Shown here one piece after another: positions 1 to 12,893 of a DNA stretch of 64,000 bases. A model generated the notes under the pieces. It was not told the origin of the DNA, did no database searches, and saw only the letters and a list, made by a program, of their open reading frames with translations. Each line of letters begins with the position of its first letter. The stretch's first letter is position 1. The position numbers and the translations under genes are program-made. This DNA is from Rhopalosiphum padi (taxonomy: Eukaryota; Arthropoda; Insecta; Hemiptera; Aphididae), in contig NC_083598.1 of the NCBI RefSeq assembly GCF_020882245.1, positions 54,101,858 through 54,165,857 on the forward strand. The letters run 5' to 3'.

Positions 1-195
1 ATATTCTACTTTATATGAAATTGAAATTTTATGTAATCATTCAAAAGGCAAAAACTAAAATTTATAACAATTAAAAAAAATGTTAAATTATTGTTTTATT
101 TCGACTAAAAATAATTATATAAACAATCTTTTTTTCAAAAACATAAATAGATTTAAAAATAATGAGTGTTGTTCGATAAAATAGTCACTCAATAT
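1..195. repeat. right end of a fold-back element, cut by the window edge
   Basis: The stretch ending with 'ataaaatagtcactca' (about 163-193) closely matches the right end of the fold-back element at 52119-52650, which ends 'ataaaataatcactca'. The preceding A+T-rich sequence, including 'aataatgagt', also matches. It is therefore read as the right end of another copy whose left part lies outside the window. Nothing in it looks coding. Confidence 0.5.
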
Positions 196-2494
196 ATAAT
201 ATTTATAATAAGAATCTAATTATCAACATTTTAAAGATTAAATTATTTGATTTTGTAAATGAAAAAATTTAAATTATTATAAAATCAGTATTTTTTGAAT
301 AGAAAATTTAATAAAAGTTAAAAGTTTACGTAATAATATTTTAAATCGATATAACTTCAAAATTGTGAAACATTGTGTAATTCAAAATTATTAATAGCAA
401 CTATTGATATTCCAAACAATATTTTTTTAAATACTTTACATGGTATTATAGTAACTATATTATAATTTTCATTCTAAAAAAAAAAAAATGATAATCAATT
501 TATTATATTAATACTTACTATGAAAAATCAAAATTTAAATCATAATTTTATTTAAATTTTCAAACCGACACATATTTATAAAAAAGTAACTATTAAAATA
601 AAATAAAATAAAAAAAAATATTCTTTAATTATAAATGTTGAGGCCATTATAAATTTATAATTATATCAATATCATGAATACTATTAACTTAATTACTTTA
701 TTATTTTTGAAAAGCTAATTAAAAATTAATATAGCAGTTTAAATTTGATATTTTTAAATTATATTTATCTTTTATTTAATAAGTTAAATTATTTTTATTT
801 CTAAACATAATACAAGCGCTGGATTAAATCGTTTTTATTCTATTCCGTACTTCTACATTAACTTAAGCAAACAATAATGTAACTTCTTACTGCTTGACTA
901 CACGCTAAAAGTAGTATAAAAGTGGAAATAATTTATAAGAAAAATAATATATCAATATTATTTAATGAATTAAAAACCTAATTTGTAAATGGTTGGTATA
1001 ATTTGGACATTTCTCCCAAAAAATTTAAATATATAATTATACAATTCGAGTACGCAACTCAAAACAATTTAAATAAGTCAAACAAATTTATCGTTCAAAT
1101 AAATGTAGAAATGAAATTATAAATAGGTAGGTACTGAGCGAAATAAGCATTCATCAGAATTTAAGTTCTAAAATATGTTAAAATGTGCTTACCTGAGACT
1201 ACGGAGTTCGTGAATGACTATTCCACAATAACAGTTGAATGTCCCGCGTGTTTGTGAGTAAAATACTAAAATGCGCATATTCATCTTTCAGTTGTTTCAT
1301 TGGTTGAAATTTTTTACATAACTGTGTATATATGTAACTGTTTAATTTGAATTCTGTTTCAACTATCTATTAGGGTAGAAATTAATAGTATTTAAATTCT
1401 TAACCAACATTGCTTATGATATATGCACTATGACTATTATTAATATATCAGTAACACGCATAAATTAATTTCATTAACAATATTAAAATAAATTTTATTT
1501 TTAGGGCATCTTGGCGTATTATAATTAGTCAAAACTATTACTGGGGAATATTTTTTTTTGTTATTGAATTTATATTTATAAATTTAAATTTAATAATATG
1601 TGAAATAAATTGTTAAATTAATAACCATACAAATTTTTCAATTTTATTCAAAATGTTTTATTAAATTAATAGTCATCTATCGGTATTGGAATTTAATGAA
1701 GATTGCTAAGACAATAAAAATTACAGTATACATACTTTATGAAAAATAAAAACTAACTATAATTTATAAAATAATCATAATATTTTTCATATAGAACAAT
1801 ATAAAACTTCATTATAAAAGAGATACGTTGTTATCTTATGTAAAATGTGCTTTAAAATAATAATACAATTATTTAGAATAAAGAATATATTTACAATTTA
1901 ACATATTTTATTTTATATACAATATATGAATACCGATGATTTATGTGATAATAATTCAATAAAGAAAACAATTATTGTGAAAACCCTAAAGAGCTCATTA
2001 TTAAAAAAGCAGGACACCTGAGCTCAAAAGTTAGTTACTTTTCTATCGTTGTCCACCTCGACGCTTGATAGTATATTGTATTATTATAAAAATGAAATAG
2101 ATTAATCTGTAGTAAAAAAATACTATAAAGAAACTATTATGAAAATCGAAAAATTAGATCTATTTTAATTAGTATGTGACTATGCTAAATTGCTGTATAC
2201 AATTAATACGAGTAAATGTGTTCCATGGAACTTTTAATCATATTAAAAAAAAAAGCTTCAAAGAATATGATGTATAATACATCAATACATAATTATTATA
2301 GACCACTTAGATGTAGTTATTAAAATTATCCAATAGTTGTCGAGAAATTGCTGTCAATGCGTGTATAGTTACTAATTTAGTAGGTTTATAAATTATAAAA
2401 TGTTATATTATACCTTTTTTTCTTGTTTGAACAAACGACGCCACGGTAACTGCTTTCGTATTACTTTCGCGGAAATTATTAAATAATGAAATCT
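196..2494. other. gene-free A+T-rich DNA
   Basis: No open frame with coding character, splice-bounded exon or RNA gene was recognised. The sequence is mostly A/T with short homopolymer runs. The slightly less A+T-rich patch near 1190-1260 has no supportable assignment. Confidence 0.5.
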
Positions 2495-3111
2495 GTATGT
2501 AACGGACAGCCACGGGATAAAATAATTGTCCGTTATAGACAGGTGTCCGTTGTAGACAGGCTTCAGTATTTTAAAAATAATATTAATCTATAAAACATAT
2601 CTGTTTAATGAAAAATGAAAATTGTATACGTATATACTATATTATATTAATATTGTGCATATTATTATAATCTTTATCATTATTATACTAAACATAAGCA
2701 GTATACATTTAATTTTAATATTTCTTAAAAAATGATAGCAATTTATTTCTGTTAAATTGTATCTCAACTTCATAAATTTAATAGAGGTATTCGCAATTAA
2801 TATTATCGTAATCGGCGATAATGTAATCGGTCGAAATCGATGTTTTACGTGTACCTAATTACGCTCAGTATTAACGCTGTTTCGTAGTTTGTACATACAT
2901 ATAATATTACATTAGGAGTGAACTAGGATTTTTGTCCGTAATAAAATCACCAGTGTAAAATATTAGTGTTCGTGTCTGTAATACAAAGAGTCCGTTATAG
3001 ACAGGTCGAAATACATTCAAATACATATATTTTTACCGGGACTTTATCATTTTGTCCGATAAGAGAGGTGTCTGTTATATACAGGTATTTGTTAAGTCAG
3101 GTTTCACTGTA
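2495..3111. mobile_element. pogo/Tigger-like DNA transposon ends, two same-orientation copies
   Basis: Two blocks share the unit 'gtccgttatagacaggtgt'. One ends '...cttcagta' near 2568, the other '...ggtttcactgta' at 3111. Read on the minus strand the second begins 'TACAGTGAAACCTG', which resembles the TA-flanked termini of pogo/Tigger-type elements. Both blocks point the same way, so this is two solitary ends or a rearranged element rather than one intact copy. No transposase frame is visible; the 61-aa open frame at 2966-3151 runs through the repeat and looks non-coding. Confidence 0.5.
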
Positions 3112-4300
3112 CCTAATTAATCTAATTATATGTATAAAAAAGTGTTTTTGATTAAATTATTTTGATTTTTTTCCACAATAATTAAAAAAATATAAGCCCC
3201 TACAGAAACTAAACGAAATTAATTTAAAAAAGCGACTTGTAAAAACAACCTATATCAAATTTAAAAATATATCCTTGTTATACCAACACTATTTATTAAG
3301 TGTTTGGAATTTTAAATACGATAATAAATGTTATGATATTAATATATGATATTATAAATATGTTTGATACATGAATCATTTCGATACTGATTTAAATTCG
3401 AGATATGTAATACGATTTTTAGATGTTGTGGTCAATACGGAATATAAATTAAAATGAAAATCGTATTTACTATGAAAAAGTTATTATAAATCTACAACAG
3501 CTACAATTTATTTTATTTTTATTACTATTTTCAACAGCTATTGCAGCTTCAGTAAAGTTAGGTAATAAATCGGATATAAAGTATATCTTTTACACGATAT
3601 TTATTCTATATGTGGTATTTTTTGTCCCTTCATATTTCACATATTATTTTGAAGTAAAACATCGATTCATCGGTTGATTATTTTCGCCAATGCGAAATGA
3701 ACATTTTTAATTCAAAAACATTTGAATAGATGAGATATACAAAAAAGAAATCAACTGTTGCTATTATGATACCACATAACCATCTAGTAACACACAGCAT
3801 TGCACAATCTTACCGATGAGCAATGGTCAAACACCTAGCGTATACAATTTAAGTAACAATTAACCTATTATTAGAATAATAGTCTTCTAATGTTAATGAG
3901 CAATAACACAGAACAATAATTTTAATGGTGAATAGTTATCGACTCTTTAATAAATCATTTGTAGATATAAAAACGATACAATATTAGTATTAATATCAAC
4001 TACCTACTCGTTCGTTCAACACTATCAGACCACCGTGTACATCTAACAATATGTGAGTATTTATTACAACAACGCAATTTTTTACTAAAATGTACGTTCA
4101 CTTCAAAAAAAAAAAAAATAAAATAATAATAAAAATGGAAGGAACATAATAGGATTTAGCGAATATTTGGAAAAATAAATAGACTCAAAGTAAAACAAAA
4201 CAAAAAGGTAAACAAGTGGGTATCGCTTTGTAATACATTAGGAATTTAGTTGAATTGTTATGGTTGTGTTAAATTTGAATTCAATAACATATCATTCTAT
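3112..4300. other. gene-free A+T-rich DNA
   Basis: No coding frame, RNA gene or structured repeat could be supported here. Only homopolymer-rich A/T sequence is seen. Confidence 0.45.
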
Positions 4301-4302
4301 AC

Positions 4303-5295
4303 TAAAAACGATTCAGAACAAAAACTACCTGTCAGAATGTCAGCCTATATCACTGTAGTATAATTCATGATATTATGTTTTTTGATATAGTTAATAAAGT
4401 AATTTATTTTACTTTTAGTGTTACCGTAGGTTGATATAATTATTTCCTAAAATATTGCATTTATTATATTAATAGTGTTTAATTATTATAATAATTATGA
4501 CAACTTTTATAACTTAAAATTTAATCTTTCTGTAAATACCATAAAACAGTGAAAATAAATTCATAGTAAAAACTATAAATAGATAATATCTTAAAATCTA
4601 TAAAATTTAAATGTCTTTATATATTTTTAAGATTTTATAGTTTTTGTACGGATTACTCATGAGGAATCTTATGTTACATTTTCAATACTTAGAAATAAAA
4701 TAAAAGTGTAATTTCTAAGTGAATTACTAACTACAAAATTGTTTTCAATATCTTTGAGATTTTAACAAATTTCTAACGTCAAATGTAAATTAAAAAAAAA
4801 ACTATGGCTATTTATTTTCAATATTTTAATACAAATATGTCTAAAAAGAATTTATATCTTGTATTAAATTTTTAAGAATTTTGATTCAAAGAATAATTTT
4901 TATTAACATTTTTAGAAATAAAATTTTAATTTGTCATTCCTATAAATAGCTTTAAAGTATTTGAAATATTTTTAAAACGTTATCAAATAAAAATAACAAT
5001 AATATCAACATTTCGTTAAGTTTCAAGAATCTACAATCATTCGTTTTTGAGTTCGACCAAAAAAACAAATTCGATTTTTTTTAAATTTTCCTTTTTCCTT
5101 TTTCTCGATTATAAAAAAAAATTATTGGGAATTTTTGATTTGGACCTATTTAAAACACAAATTAGATCCAATTTTCTACCTACAATTAACCTCATAATTT
5201 AAGCATTTTATTAACTACTTATCGTGTACCATACACAAATAAACACACATTATTGTTTGATCAATACATACATCGCTCTTCAGAATCAAAAAATG
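4303..5295. repeat. interspersed repeat with GATTC-type inverted ends
   Basis: The left end reads 'aaaaacgattcagaac' and the right end 'ctcttcagaatcaaaaaatg', imperfect inverted copies of one terminus. The interior has features I recall as common in aphid interspersed repeats: 'gtcagcctata' near the left end, a 'ttttcctttttcctttttctcgat' type pyrimidine run near 5085-5110, and 'aaataaacacacattattg' near the right end. No transposase is encoded. A further fragment of the same left end lies at 7229-7320. Assignment to a transposon superfamily is not possible from the sequence alone. Confidence 0.45.
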
Positions 5296-7228
5296 TTCTA
5301 AAACATTCGAAAATTACAACATTAATAAAAATATTATTATATCACATAATCCAAAAGCTATATAGAAACTAATAAATTAAATGGTAAGTAAAAAAGGAGT
5401 AAATTTTTAATTATGAAATGTAGAATGTAGAATTTATAAAATAATTAAAAATTGATGGAGAAACCATAGATGCTGAAAACAAACAAATAGTAAGAACAAA
5501 TCTGTCAAAAAATATATTTACAATGCACTCAGTAATATTAATAAAACAATTGCAATTTTTAAATTTTGTTAAAACTTTTGATACCATAGTGTCTGTAGTG
5601 TCTGTGTAGACCATAAAAAGTTATTAAATATATTGTTTAGTTTTAAAATTATAGAATAAAGTTTCAAATAGTTATTAAAATTATTAAACTCTAAAGGTAA
5701 TTTCAAATAAAACTGTACGTAATAAATATCAAATAAATTGTGGCATACTTCAACGGGCACTTGGGTCAATTTGGTTTATTAAATAGTTTTAATTTATTTG
5801 ATTTTGAAATGGATAGGTTTAATAGACTTTATGTAACTAATACATGTTTATGGTTTTTGTATAAACGCAAAAATCAGTACATATCAAAGCACCTTCTGAA
5901 TTAAATCGATTTTTACTTAAATGAAATCTAAAAAATAACAATAAATTATGATAAAACAATCTTTATGGCTTTTTCGTTGTATAATAATAAACAATTTCCA
6001 TTTCAGGATTCTAATATATTAAATAATGATACTAAAAATCCAAACAATTCCAAAATGTATAGATATTTAGGTTTATTATTTGAATATAACATGAGATGGA
6101 ATTGTCATATTTTCAATTAAATAGTTTAAGTTAAATTATTTCCATGATAATTGATATAATTTAATCAATACACCTATATGGTGCTGCTGAAAATATACTT
6201 AATCCACTATTTACACTACTTAACTAATACAGAGTAAAATCGTTCGTATCTATCAAACTAGTTTATCTGGCTAGATCTATTAAATAAATTATAAGAAACT
6301 GCATGAGAATCTATTTTATGAAATATTTAATATTTTTATAATTTAAAAATAAAAATAAATATGGAAAAATGATTGTACTCCATATACAATATGCATATTA
6401 ACATATACTCCCATACTGTTCAATGGAAATTTATAAAATATATTATAATATCATTTTTAAATGCAAACATGCACTATCGAAGCAACATTTTATTGTCATG
6501 ACTTACTAATTAATAATTACTCTATAATATCGATAAATTTACAATACCGCGACAAAAAGTACTACCTATAAACAACTTGTTGGAAAATAATTTGAGTATT
6601 AGAGCGAGGGCTTAGACAACCTTGCCGCCTTCACCAAACAATTCAGAATTATTTTTATAATAAATTTAAAATTCGTTATACATTTATACGCATAAAGTTT
6701 AAGAAGCATTTAACATAAAAAAAAAATTGAAATTGATTTGAATTTCTGGTTATATTAATATCAGCAATGTTGATGCTAACTTCTAATATGGTTTATTTAA
6801 TGATTTGGATTTTTCAGTACAATACTCCTGTCACCTGATGAAGTTCTCGTTGAATCGAATAAATATTTATGATTACAATTTTACATTACTTTCAAAATAA
6901 ATTATTCATTCAATTATTTAATGCAAATAATGCTACTTCATTTATTTATTTGTGTTCTTAACAACACAGAATCAATATAAACTAAAATGTAACAAGGTAC
7001 CTAAAAACTACTACAGATAATTTTAAAAAAAAGCCAAAACAACACCATTAAATTATTGTTAATATTATTTTATTATTCATAACTATAAAATAAATTATTC
7101 AAATAAATATTTTAAAGAAATGGCTAGAAAAGAAATGATGTTTTAAAATTTCAACTATTATAAAGTTAAACAAAAAAAGGGGGTAACAATTCGACCTTCT
7201 GCGGTACAGTTTAATAGATGTACCTATT
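5296..7228. other. gene-free A+T-rich DNA
   Basis: Two overlapping minus-strand open frames of 66-67 codons (5411-5769) are composed almost wholly of A/T-driven residues (N, F, I, Y), with no domain, splice context or conservation signal. They are regarded as chance frames. Nothing else is supported. Confidence 0.45.
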
Positions 7229-7570
7229 ACATAAAAAAAAAGATTCTGAATGGAGACTATAGAATAAAACTAAAAGTAAAAAGTATAATTTATGATATAT
7301 TTAAATTGTCATTATATTAATTAATTTTACAATTATACGATAGATATTTTATAAATAGATTTAAAATTAGTTTAAATATTTTAAAATATCATTGCATATA
7401 GATAATTAAATATTATAATACACGTAAAATTGTGAAGTCAAGATAATACTTTTTAATTACAAAAAAATAAAACTATTTTTCATAATTTAAATAGATAATT
7501 TCATATAAATTTGAACTTCAAATGTCTGTAGAAAAAAATCAATTTTTTATAGCTTTTGATTCCGAAGCTA
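7229..7570. repeat. second, partial copy of the GATTC-ended repeat
   Basis: It starts 'gattctgaatggagac' followed by a 'tataatttatgatatat' stretch like the left part of the 4303-5295 repeat, and ends near 'cttttgattccgaag'. It is a shorter and diverged relative. Confidence 0.3.
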
Positions 7571-7639
7571 AATATTGTTATGAGAATTTTTGTATATATA
7601 ATCGAATTTCGAATGATTAATTAATGAGTAATAAGTATT

Positions 7640-7725
7640 TAATATTTAGACGAGCCTTAATCAACCAGCTTTTTGTAGAACATATCTTTACCACTCCACT
7701 CCGTCTATATAAACTTTAAAAAATA
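7640..7725. repeat. fragment of the dispersed fold-back family (inner part)
   Basis: 'tttagacgagcc' followed by 'accactccactccgtc' and 'ataaactttaaa' matches the inner loop of the element at 52119-52650, which has 'tttagatgagctgg ... ctactactccgctta'. Confidence 0.35.
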
Positions 7726-7750
7726 TTATTAGTTTTAACTAAGTTGTAAG

Positions 7751-8347
7751 TAGAGCTCAGATTTATATGTATTTATGAAACCAAAATATGTATTTTACTA
7801 ATATGATTAATAAAAATTATTAAAAAAAAATGTAATAAAAATTATAAAATATAAATAAAAATACTAATTATCTTAATTACAAATTATGATAACATGCATT
7901 TTTAAATTTTCAAATTCAAAAGAAAATAATAATTAGCGGCATTTAACCATGTTTACTATTGGCTGTGGGGAGGCTTAAATCTGGGTACATATTTTTAAAT
8001 ATTTCGATACGGCTAGGAGCTTTTAAAAATAATTTTTTAACTGTAGATATTAATTCGTCTATTTTTGTAAATTTTGATCGGGTGATTTCTCCTATTCGGT
8101 GAAATGTGCATGGTAAATACATCAATACAAATAAATCATTTAATGAACAAATTGTCGAAATATATAGAAAAACTTATATAAATTATTATTTTGATAAATA
8201 TGTATAAACTGTACTTATGGCAAAATATGTAAAAATATGTAAAATAAAATATAGTTAATTTCATTGAAAATCCCTCAAAACGAATTTATCACTCACCTAA
8301 ATTAATTTATCAAGTCACAGTAAAAATATGTATAAATCCGAGCCCTA
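7751..8347. mobile_element. non-autonomous hAT-like element with 8-bp target duplication
   Basis: The left end 'tagagctcagatttatat' and right end '...tataaatccgagcccta' are inverted copies. They are flanked by 'gttgtaag' (7743-7750) and 'gttataag' (8348-8355), an 8-bp target duplication with one difference, as expected for hAT transposons. Repeated 'aaaatatgta' words lie inside both ends (near 7786, 8222, 8233, 8325) and could be subterminal transposase-binding repeats. The interior carries a broken transposase fragment on the minus strand. Length is 597 bp. Confidence 0.7.
7943..8125 (-). pseudogene. hAT-type transposase fragment
   Basis: A 60-residue open frame containing 'LISTVKKLFLKAPSRIEIFK' and then 'MYPDLSLPTA'. 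I recall closely similar text (VKK.FLKAPSR...F, P..PLP) in transposase-like proteins that are highly repeated in aphid genomes. The frame lies between the terminal repeats of the element at 7751-8347 and covers only a small part of a full transposase, which is usually several hundred residues. It is a relic carried by a deleted element. The assignment rests on recollection of the family plus the hAT-type target duplication. Confidence 0.5.
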
Positions 8348-8355
8348 GTTATAAG

Positions 8356-11300
8356 TAATAATTCATTAAGTATCTTATTCATTTAAAATTCGAATTTTTT
8401 ATACCTTTTGAAATTCTCAAAATAATAAATAATATTTTATTTCGTAGTTTTAAATTAGAAATTTACGTCCAACAAAGTTAATTTAACTGTTATTATGTAA
8501 TAAATACTAAAAAAAATTCTAAAAACGTTGAGTCTCGTCGAAGAAATCAGTGTTAGACTTAAAAAGTATTATCATCTATATTGTAATCGTCTATTGAGTA
8601 TTGACTACGACTTTAATATCACATAATATTCGACATGTTTAACATCCTCTATAGTAAACCGAGATTGAAATAGTTTTTTTGAATATGGTAGTTGATTGGG
8701 TATTGCTTTGAAAAGTATTACAACAATCAGCAACGTAGGTACATTTTTTCTATGCATTGTGCAACGTAGTAGATATACCCAACTGCTAATGTACGCCGCT
8801 GTAATTGTATCCTTTTCTGCTATATAATATACGTCATATGTACCTATATGGCTATACGTATTTGTATATATTTTTATTTATATTTTTTTGTAAGAGTAAT
8901 TAATTTATAATATTAATAACTCTTTGATTTTTGTATTATTAAACATGAAAAATATCAAAATTTATTGAAACTCAGAGTTTAATAAAAAAAAATCACATAA
9001 TAATAAAACTATACCATCGATATTAAGGTTTAAAAAAAAAAATATTAAAAATATTAAATTTCACAATAAATACTATTTTGTTTTTAAATAATCTACTCAT
9101 TAAGTTTTACACCTGACAATATCAAACAAAATTATAGTTTATCGGTAAATTACAACCCTAAAAATATCATACGTATATAATAATAGAAATTAATATAGAA
9201 TATAGATTGATGTTAATTACTTTTTTTAATCTATTCCTCTCCGATAATGTAAAAAAATATATAAAAACAATAGTGCATATAAATAGAATAAATTAAAGTA
9301 ATTATTTAGTAGAAGTTAAAGAAAAATAGTTAGGAAAAAATTGTTGTAACCGTTAAATAAGTACAATTACAATAATACAATTTAATGAGAAAATTATTAT
9401 AATTTAATAGGTATTTAATTGAGAGCAAAATTTTGATTGAATACTTTGTGGTAGTTAAATTTTTTATTTACAACACAGCATTATATTTATACGTATAAAA
9501 ATTAATAAACAAGTATATAATAGTAATTACTATTTACTTAATTAAAATGTAAACGATTTTCAAGTTTTAACAATATTTTAAAAATATATATTTTATTAAT
9601 TTATTTGAATAAAAATAAATAATTTGATCAATAGTTTATATTTACGTATTATATGAGTTATGACATATCAAACAAAATTGTATTATGCAAATTTGACTAT
9701 TATTCATACTACTACAAACATTTGTGAACTAACAATGGATGCTGGGCTGCGATTGTATCCCTGGCCCCGACCTTTTCTGTAAGACTCAACATTTTGACAT
9801 CTGTGTTGACATGATGAGTTTAAAATTAATCTGATATAAATTATATCACGTGATTAATTAATTATTATATAAATGAAACAGAACTGTACGTTTTCCGAAT
9901 AATATCAAAATTATAGTCGGTAATACTGTTTATTATTGTTTTATACCTTATTGATTAATTTTATTTTGACTATTAATCGATGTTCAATCACATGTAGATA
10001 ATGTATATTGGAACATAAATTAATATTAATATTTATATAATATTAGTAATTAGTATGAACTGTGACGGTTTTAAGTTTTGACATTATAAATAATTTTGAG
10101 AAGTGAGAATTTGTCACAAAACAATTCTGAAAATGTACCGACTTATTTTATAATTCAAGGCTGTATATAATTAACCCAAATCCCGAAAATCCAAGTCCAC
10201 GGATCACTACTTTTCAACTTGAATGATAAGTGGCAATAAAAAGCACCTTTTTTATGGTAACTATCCTACAGATACTGAGATACGTAATTAATGTGATTTA
10301 TAACTTGGTCGTGTTAATCGCCACATTTATGAAGTCGTGAGCAGGTATTTCAAAGACAGTTTTTATGGAATAATTTTCTCGACTTTATAGCCTGCGTTTA
10401 ATTAATCTCTATAAAATATACAGTCGGGACAACTTGTCAGTATATTATAAACACTCGTAAGTTATACGTAATAATAATTATAATTAATTAATAATAAAGC
10501 AAATGGTTGAAATAGTATATAATTTACGTATTTATTAGAAAAGTCTGATTAAACATATGTGGCAAATTGTGGCTGGTTATAAATTATACACGTAGAATAA
10601 TATTTTATCACTGAAACACAGGACTACCTATTATATTATAATATTTCGTTTATATTTTATCGGCAAATCCGCGAGTTTTTAAAATATTTATTTTATATAA
10701 TTTTTGGTCATTACAACATTTTACAACTTTTTCCATTTTCCATTACTATATAATTTTATAAGCTTAATTCCTATTTTTTTTTAAGAAAGTATACATTTTT
10801 AAATTACTGACATTTTATCATACTAGTTTTCTTAGAATTTCTGCAAGTTATACGAGTTGACTATCGAACTAACAGTTAATATTAATTATATTCATAAATA
10901 TTTAGCTTAAATGATGAGCGGTTTAGTAGACCCAAAATGTTGCTTCCACTCTACCCCACTTTTACTCGTCTAAAGTTAAAATACTATTATAGGTTATAAT
11001 TTTTTAATTATTGATTCAATTTTAAATTACTTAAAATTGTGTTAAAATAATATTATAAAAAAAGTACTTATATGCAATTATCTCAACTCTCTACGATATT
11101 CCAATAAAGTTAATAGTGTTATTTTTAAACTACTGCAACGTAGTTATATTATACGACAATTTTCAATCAAGATAAACTAATTTAAATAGGTCTACCCGAC
11201 AAAGCGTAAAACATAATACCTTATATATTATGCTGTATAACTCAATGATTTTCAACCAGAAAGTCACCAATATATAAAAAAATATAGCTTGTTAGTGTTT

Positions 11301-12480
11301 TTTTTTTTAATGGCTGATAAAAACGGACAATTTATACATAAATTTGGAGGAAATACTTTTAAATACAGATAAGATAGCGATTATGCACGTGACATAAGTT
11401 TATATGTGCAGTAAATACTCATGTTTTTAAAGTAATGTTTGGTGAAACGGATTTAGGTTACACAAATTTACTACTGCACACACGTGTCAGATGGTTATTA
11501 CGGGTAAAGTCCTAAATCGTATATTTAATTTTAAAACCTAAGTAGAAATATTTTTGCAAGATAAAAAATCACTTTAGATTCTTAATTACCTAAATTTTCA
11601 AGCACCATATTATAATAAATTTTTTTACATCAAACGATAAAATAAAAATATTTCTCGACAAACTTTGAAAAAATAGAGTAAAAAAGTATACGTTTGATAT
11701 TTCTCCAATCTTCTTTTTAAGCGACACAAGAGAAAATAATAAATTAAATACAAAATGTCATTAAAATTAATTAATTATTAAAGCTAAAAGATCCAGCGAA
11801 AGCCATACTACGTTCAAACAATTTATGGGTTATTAATCCATTTATTATGTCGGAAAAAAATATATTATAATGATATCTTCATCAAATGAAGAAAAATTAA
11901 TCGAATTATATTTAGACAAAAGGCGTTGGAACAGATTTTCAATAGTAACAACAAAAACACGAGTCAATTTCGAATCAAAATTCAAATCGAGTATCGTGTA
12001 TTAATCGAAGTAGCTTTGAATAAAATTCTACTATAGCCCACATATTATTATGTATTGTATTAGCCATAATAAATGCATAAAATAAATAAAATAAAAAATA
12101 ATAATAAAATAAATATAACATTAATATGTTGCTATACACAGAGCAACAGTGTCGTTTTTATGGCGACTTTCGTCGGTGCGGGAAATGTGAGATGAAAATA
12201 ATCTTAACCCCTCCAAACAAGATAAACCGTCGTACAAGCGCCATTTTTAATCGATACACACACATTTACATTCAATGTGTCCACCCACATATGTATATAT
12301 GTATATATTTTATAAATCGATCAAAATGGTGTGCAGGTCATAACTCGCGACGCGATTTACAAACACATCACTACAGGACTACCCATTATGTAATAATAAT
12401 TCGTTCACATTTTATACGCGATGTCTATCTACTTAATGTTATAATAATTCGTTTCTATTATTGGGGTGATTTTTAATATA
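8356..12480. other. gene-free A+T-rich DNA with one repeat fragment
   Basis: No exon, RNA gene or long frame is supported. A fragment of the dispersed fold-back family is recognisable at about 10913-10985 ('gatgagcggtttagtagacc' ... 'ctctaccccac ... actcgtctaaa'). The 116-codon plus-strand frame at 12126-12476 has no domain and reads through low-complexity tracts, so it is not called a gene. Confidence 0.45.
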
Positions 12481-12641
12481 TACGCGCGCGCGTTAGGTAT
12501 TATTCTTATGCAGCAGCAGCAACAGTGGCTAGCGGTTAGCGGCGCGGTGCGCGCGACGGCGAGAAGAAAAGTCGACGGATAAGGTGAGACAATTGATTAA
12601 CGAATGTGGGCCATTGGTTTTGCCCGGATTTTTGGGCACCG

Positions 12642-12686
12642 GTTGCTGGGCAACATCTCACCTGTAATAGCCGTTGCCACGGCGAC
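12642..12686. promoter_or_regulatory. pair of RFX X-box-like sites
   Basis: 'GTTGCTGGGCAAC' (12642-12654) and 'GTTGCCACGGCGAC' (12673-12686) each fit the palindromic X-box pattern bound by RFX transcription factors: a GTTGCC half-site, a 1-2 nt spacer and GGCAAC. Each departs from the consensus at one base in one half-site. Their starts are 31 bp apart, about three helical turns. Seen directly as sequence; function is inferred. Confidence 0.4.
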
Positions 12687-12840
12687 CAGGAGCCCCGGCG
12701 GGGCCATCTGTTGCACGCGGGCAGAGCTCGGGGTATATACCATGACCAAAGCCGCTGCAAAACATTGATGTAGACTATATCGGAGCACACTATTACTGCC
12801 TATTTATAGTAGCACTTATGTAATCGCCGGTGTCCCGTCA

Positions 12841-12883
<43 letters not shown>

Positions 12884-12890
12884 TGTTGTC
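12841..12890. repeat. GTC/CGT trinucleotide microsatellite
   Basis: A run of about sixteen 'cgt'-phase triplets with occasional 'cgc' interruptions, followed by 'cgttgttgtc'. It ends four bases before the candidate start codon at 12894, placing it in the presumed 5' leader. Confidence 0.85.
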
Positions 12891-12893
12891 ATT

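Larger units (their letters stand above)
12480..12893 (+). promoter_or_regulatory. CpG-rich promoter and 5' leader, probably of the PRRT-like gene
   Basis: About 400 bp that is strikingly rich in G, C and CpG against an A+T-rich background, a pattern common at arthropod promoters. It contains 'cgcgcgcgcg', an inverted CCAAT box ('ccattgg', near 12611), two RFX X-box-like sites (12642-12654 and 12673-12686) and a GTC/CGT triplet repeat just before a start codon at 12894. The orientation is inferred from that start codon and its splice donor. Overlapping minus-strand frames (12536-12790) look like by-products of GC richness. Confidence 0.5.

Noticed and set aside
12126..12476. 116-codon plus-strand open frame
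   Set aside because: Composition follows low-complexity DNA ('acacacatttacat', 'tatgtatatatgtata'); no domain and no link to a gene model.
12536..12790. Two overlapping minus-strand frames (84 and 63 codons)
   Set aside because: They arise from the CpG-rich promoter in two frames at once, with no recognisable domain and no supporting splice structure.
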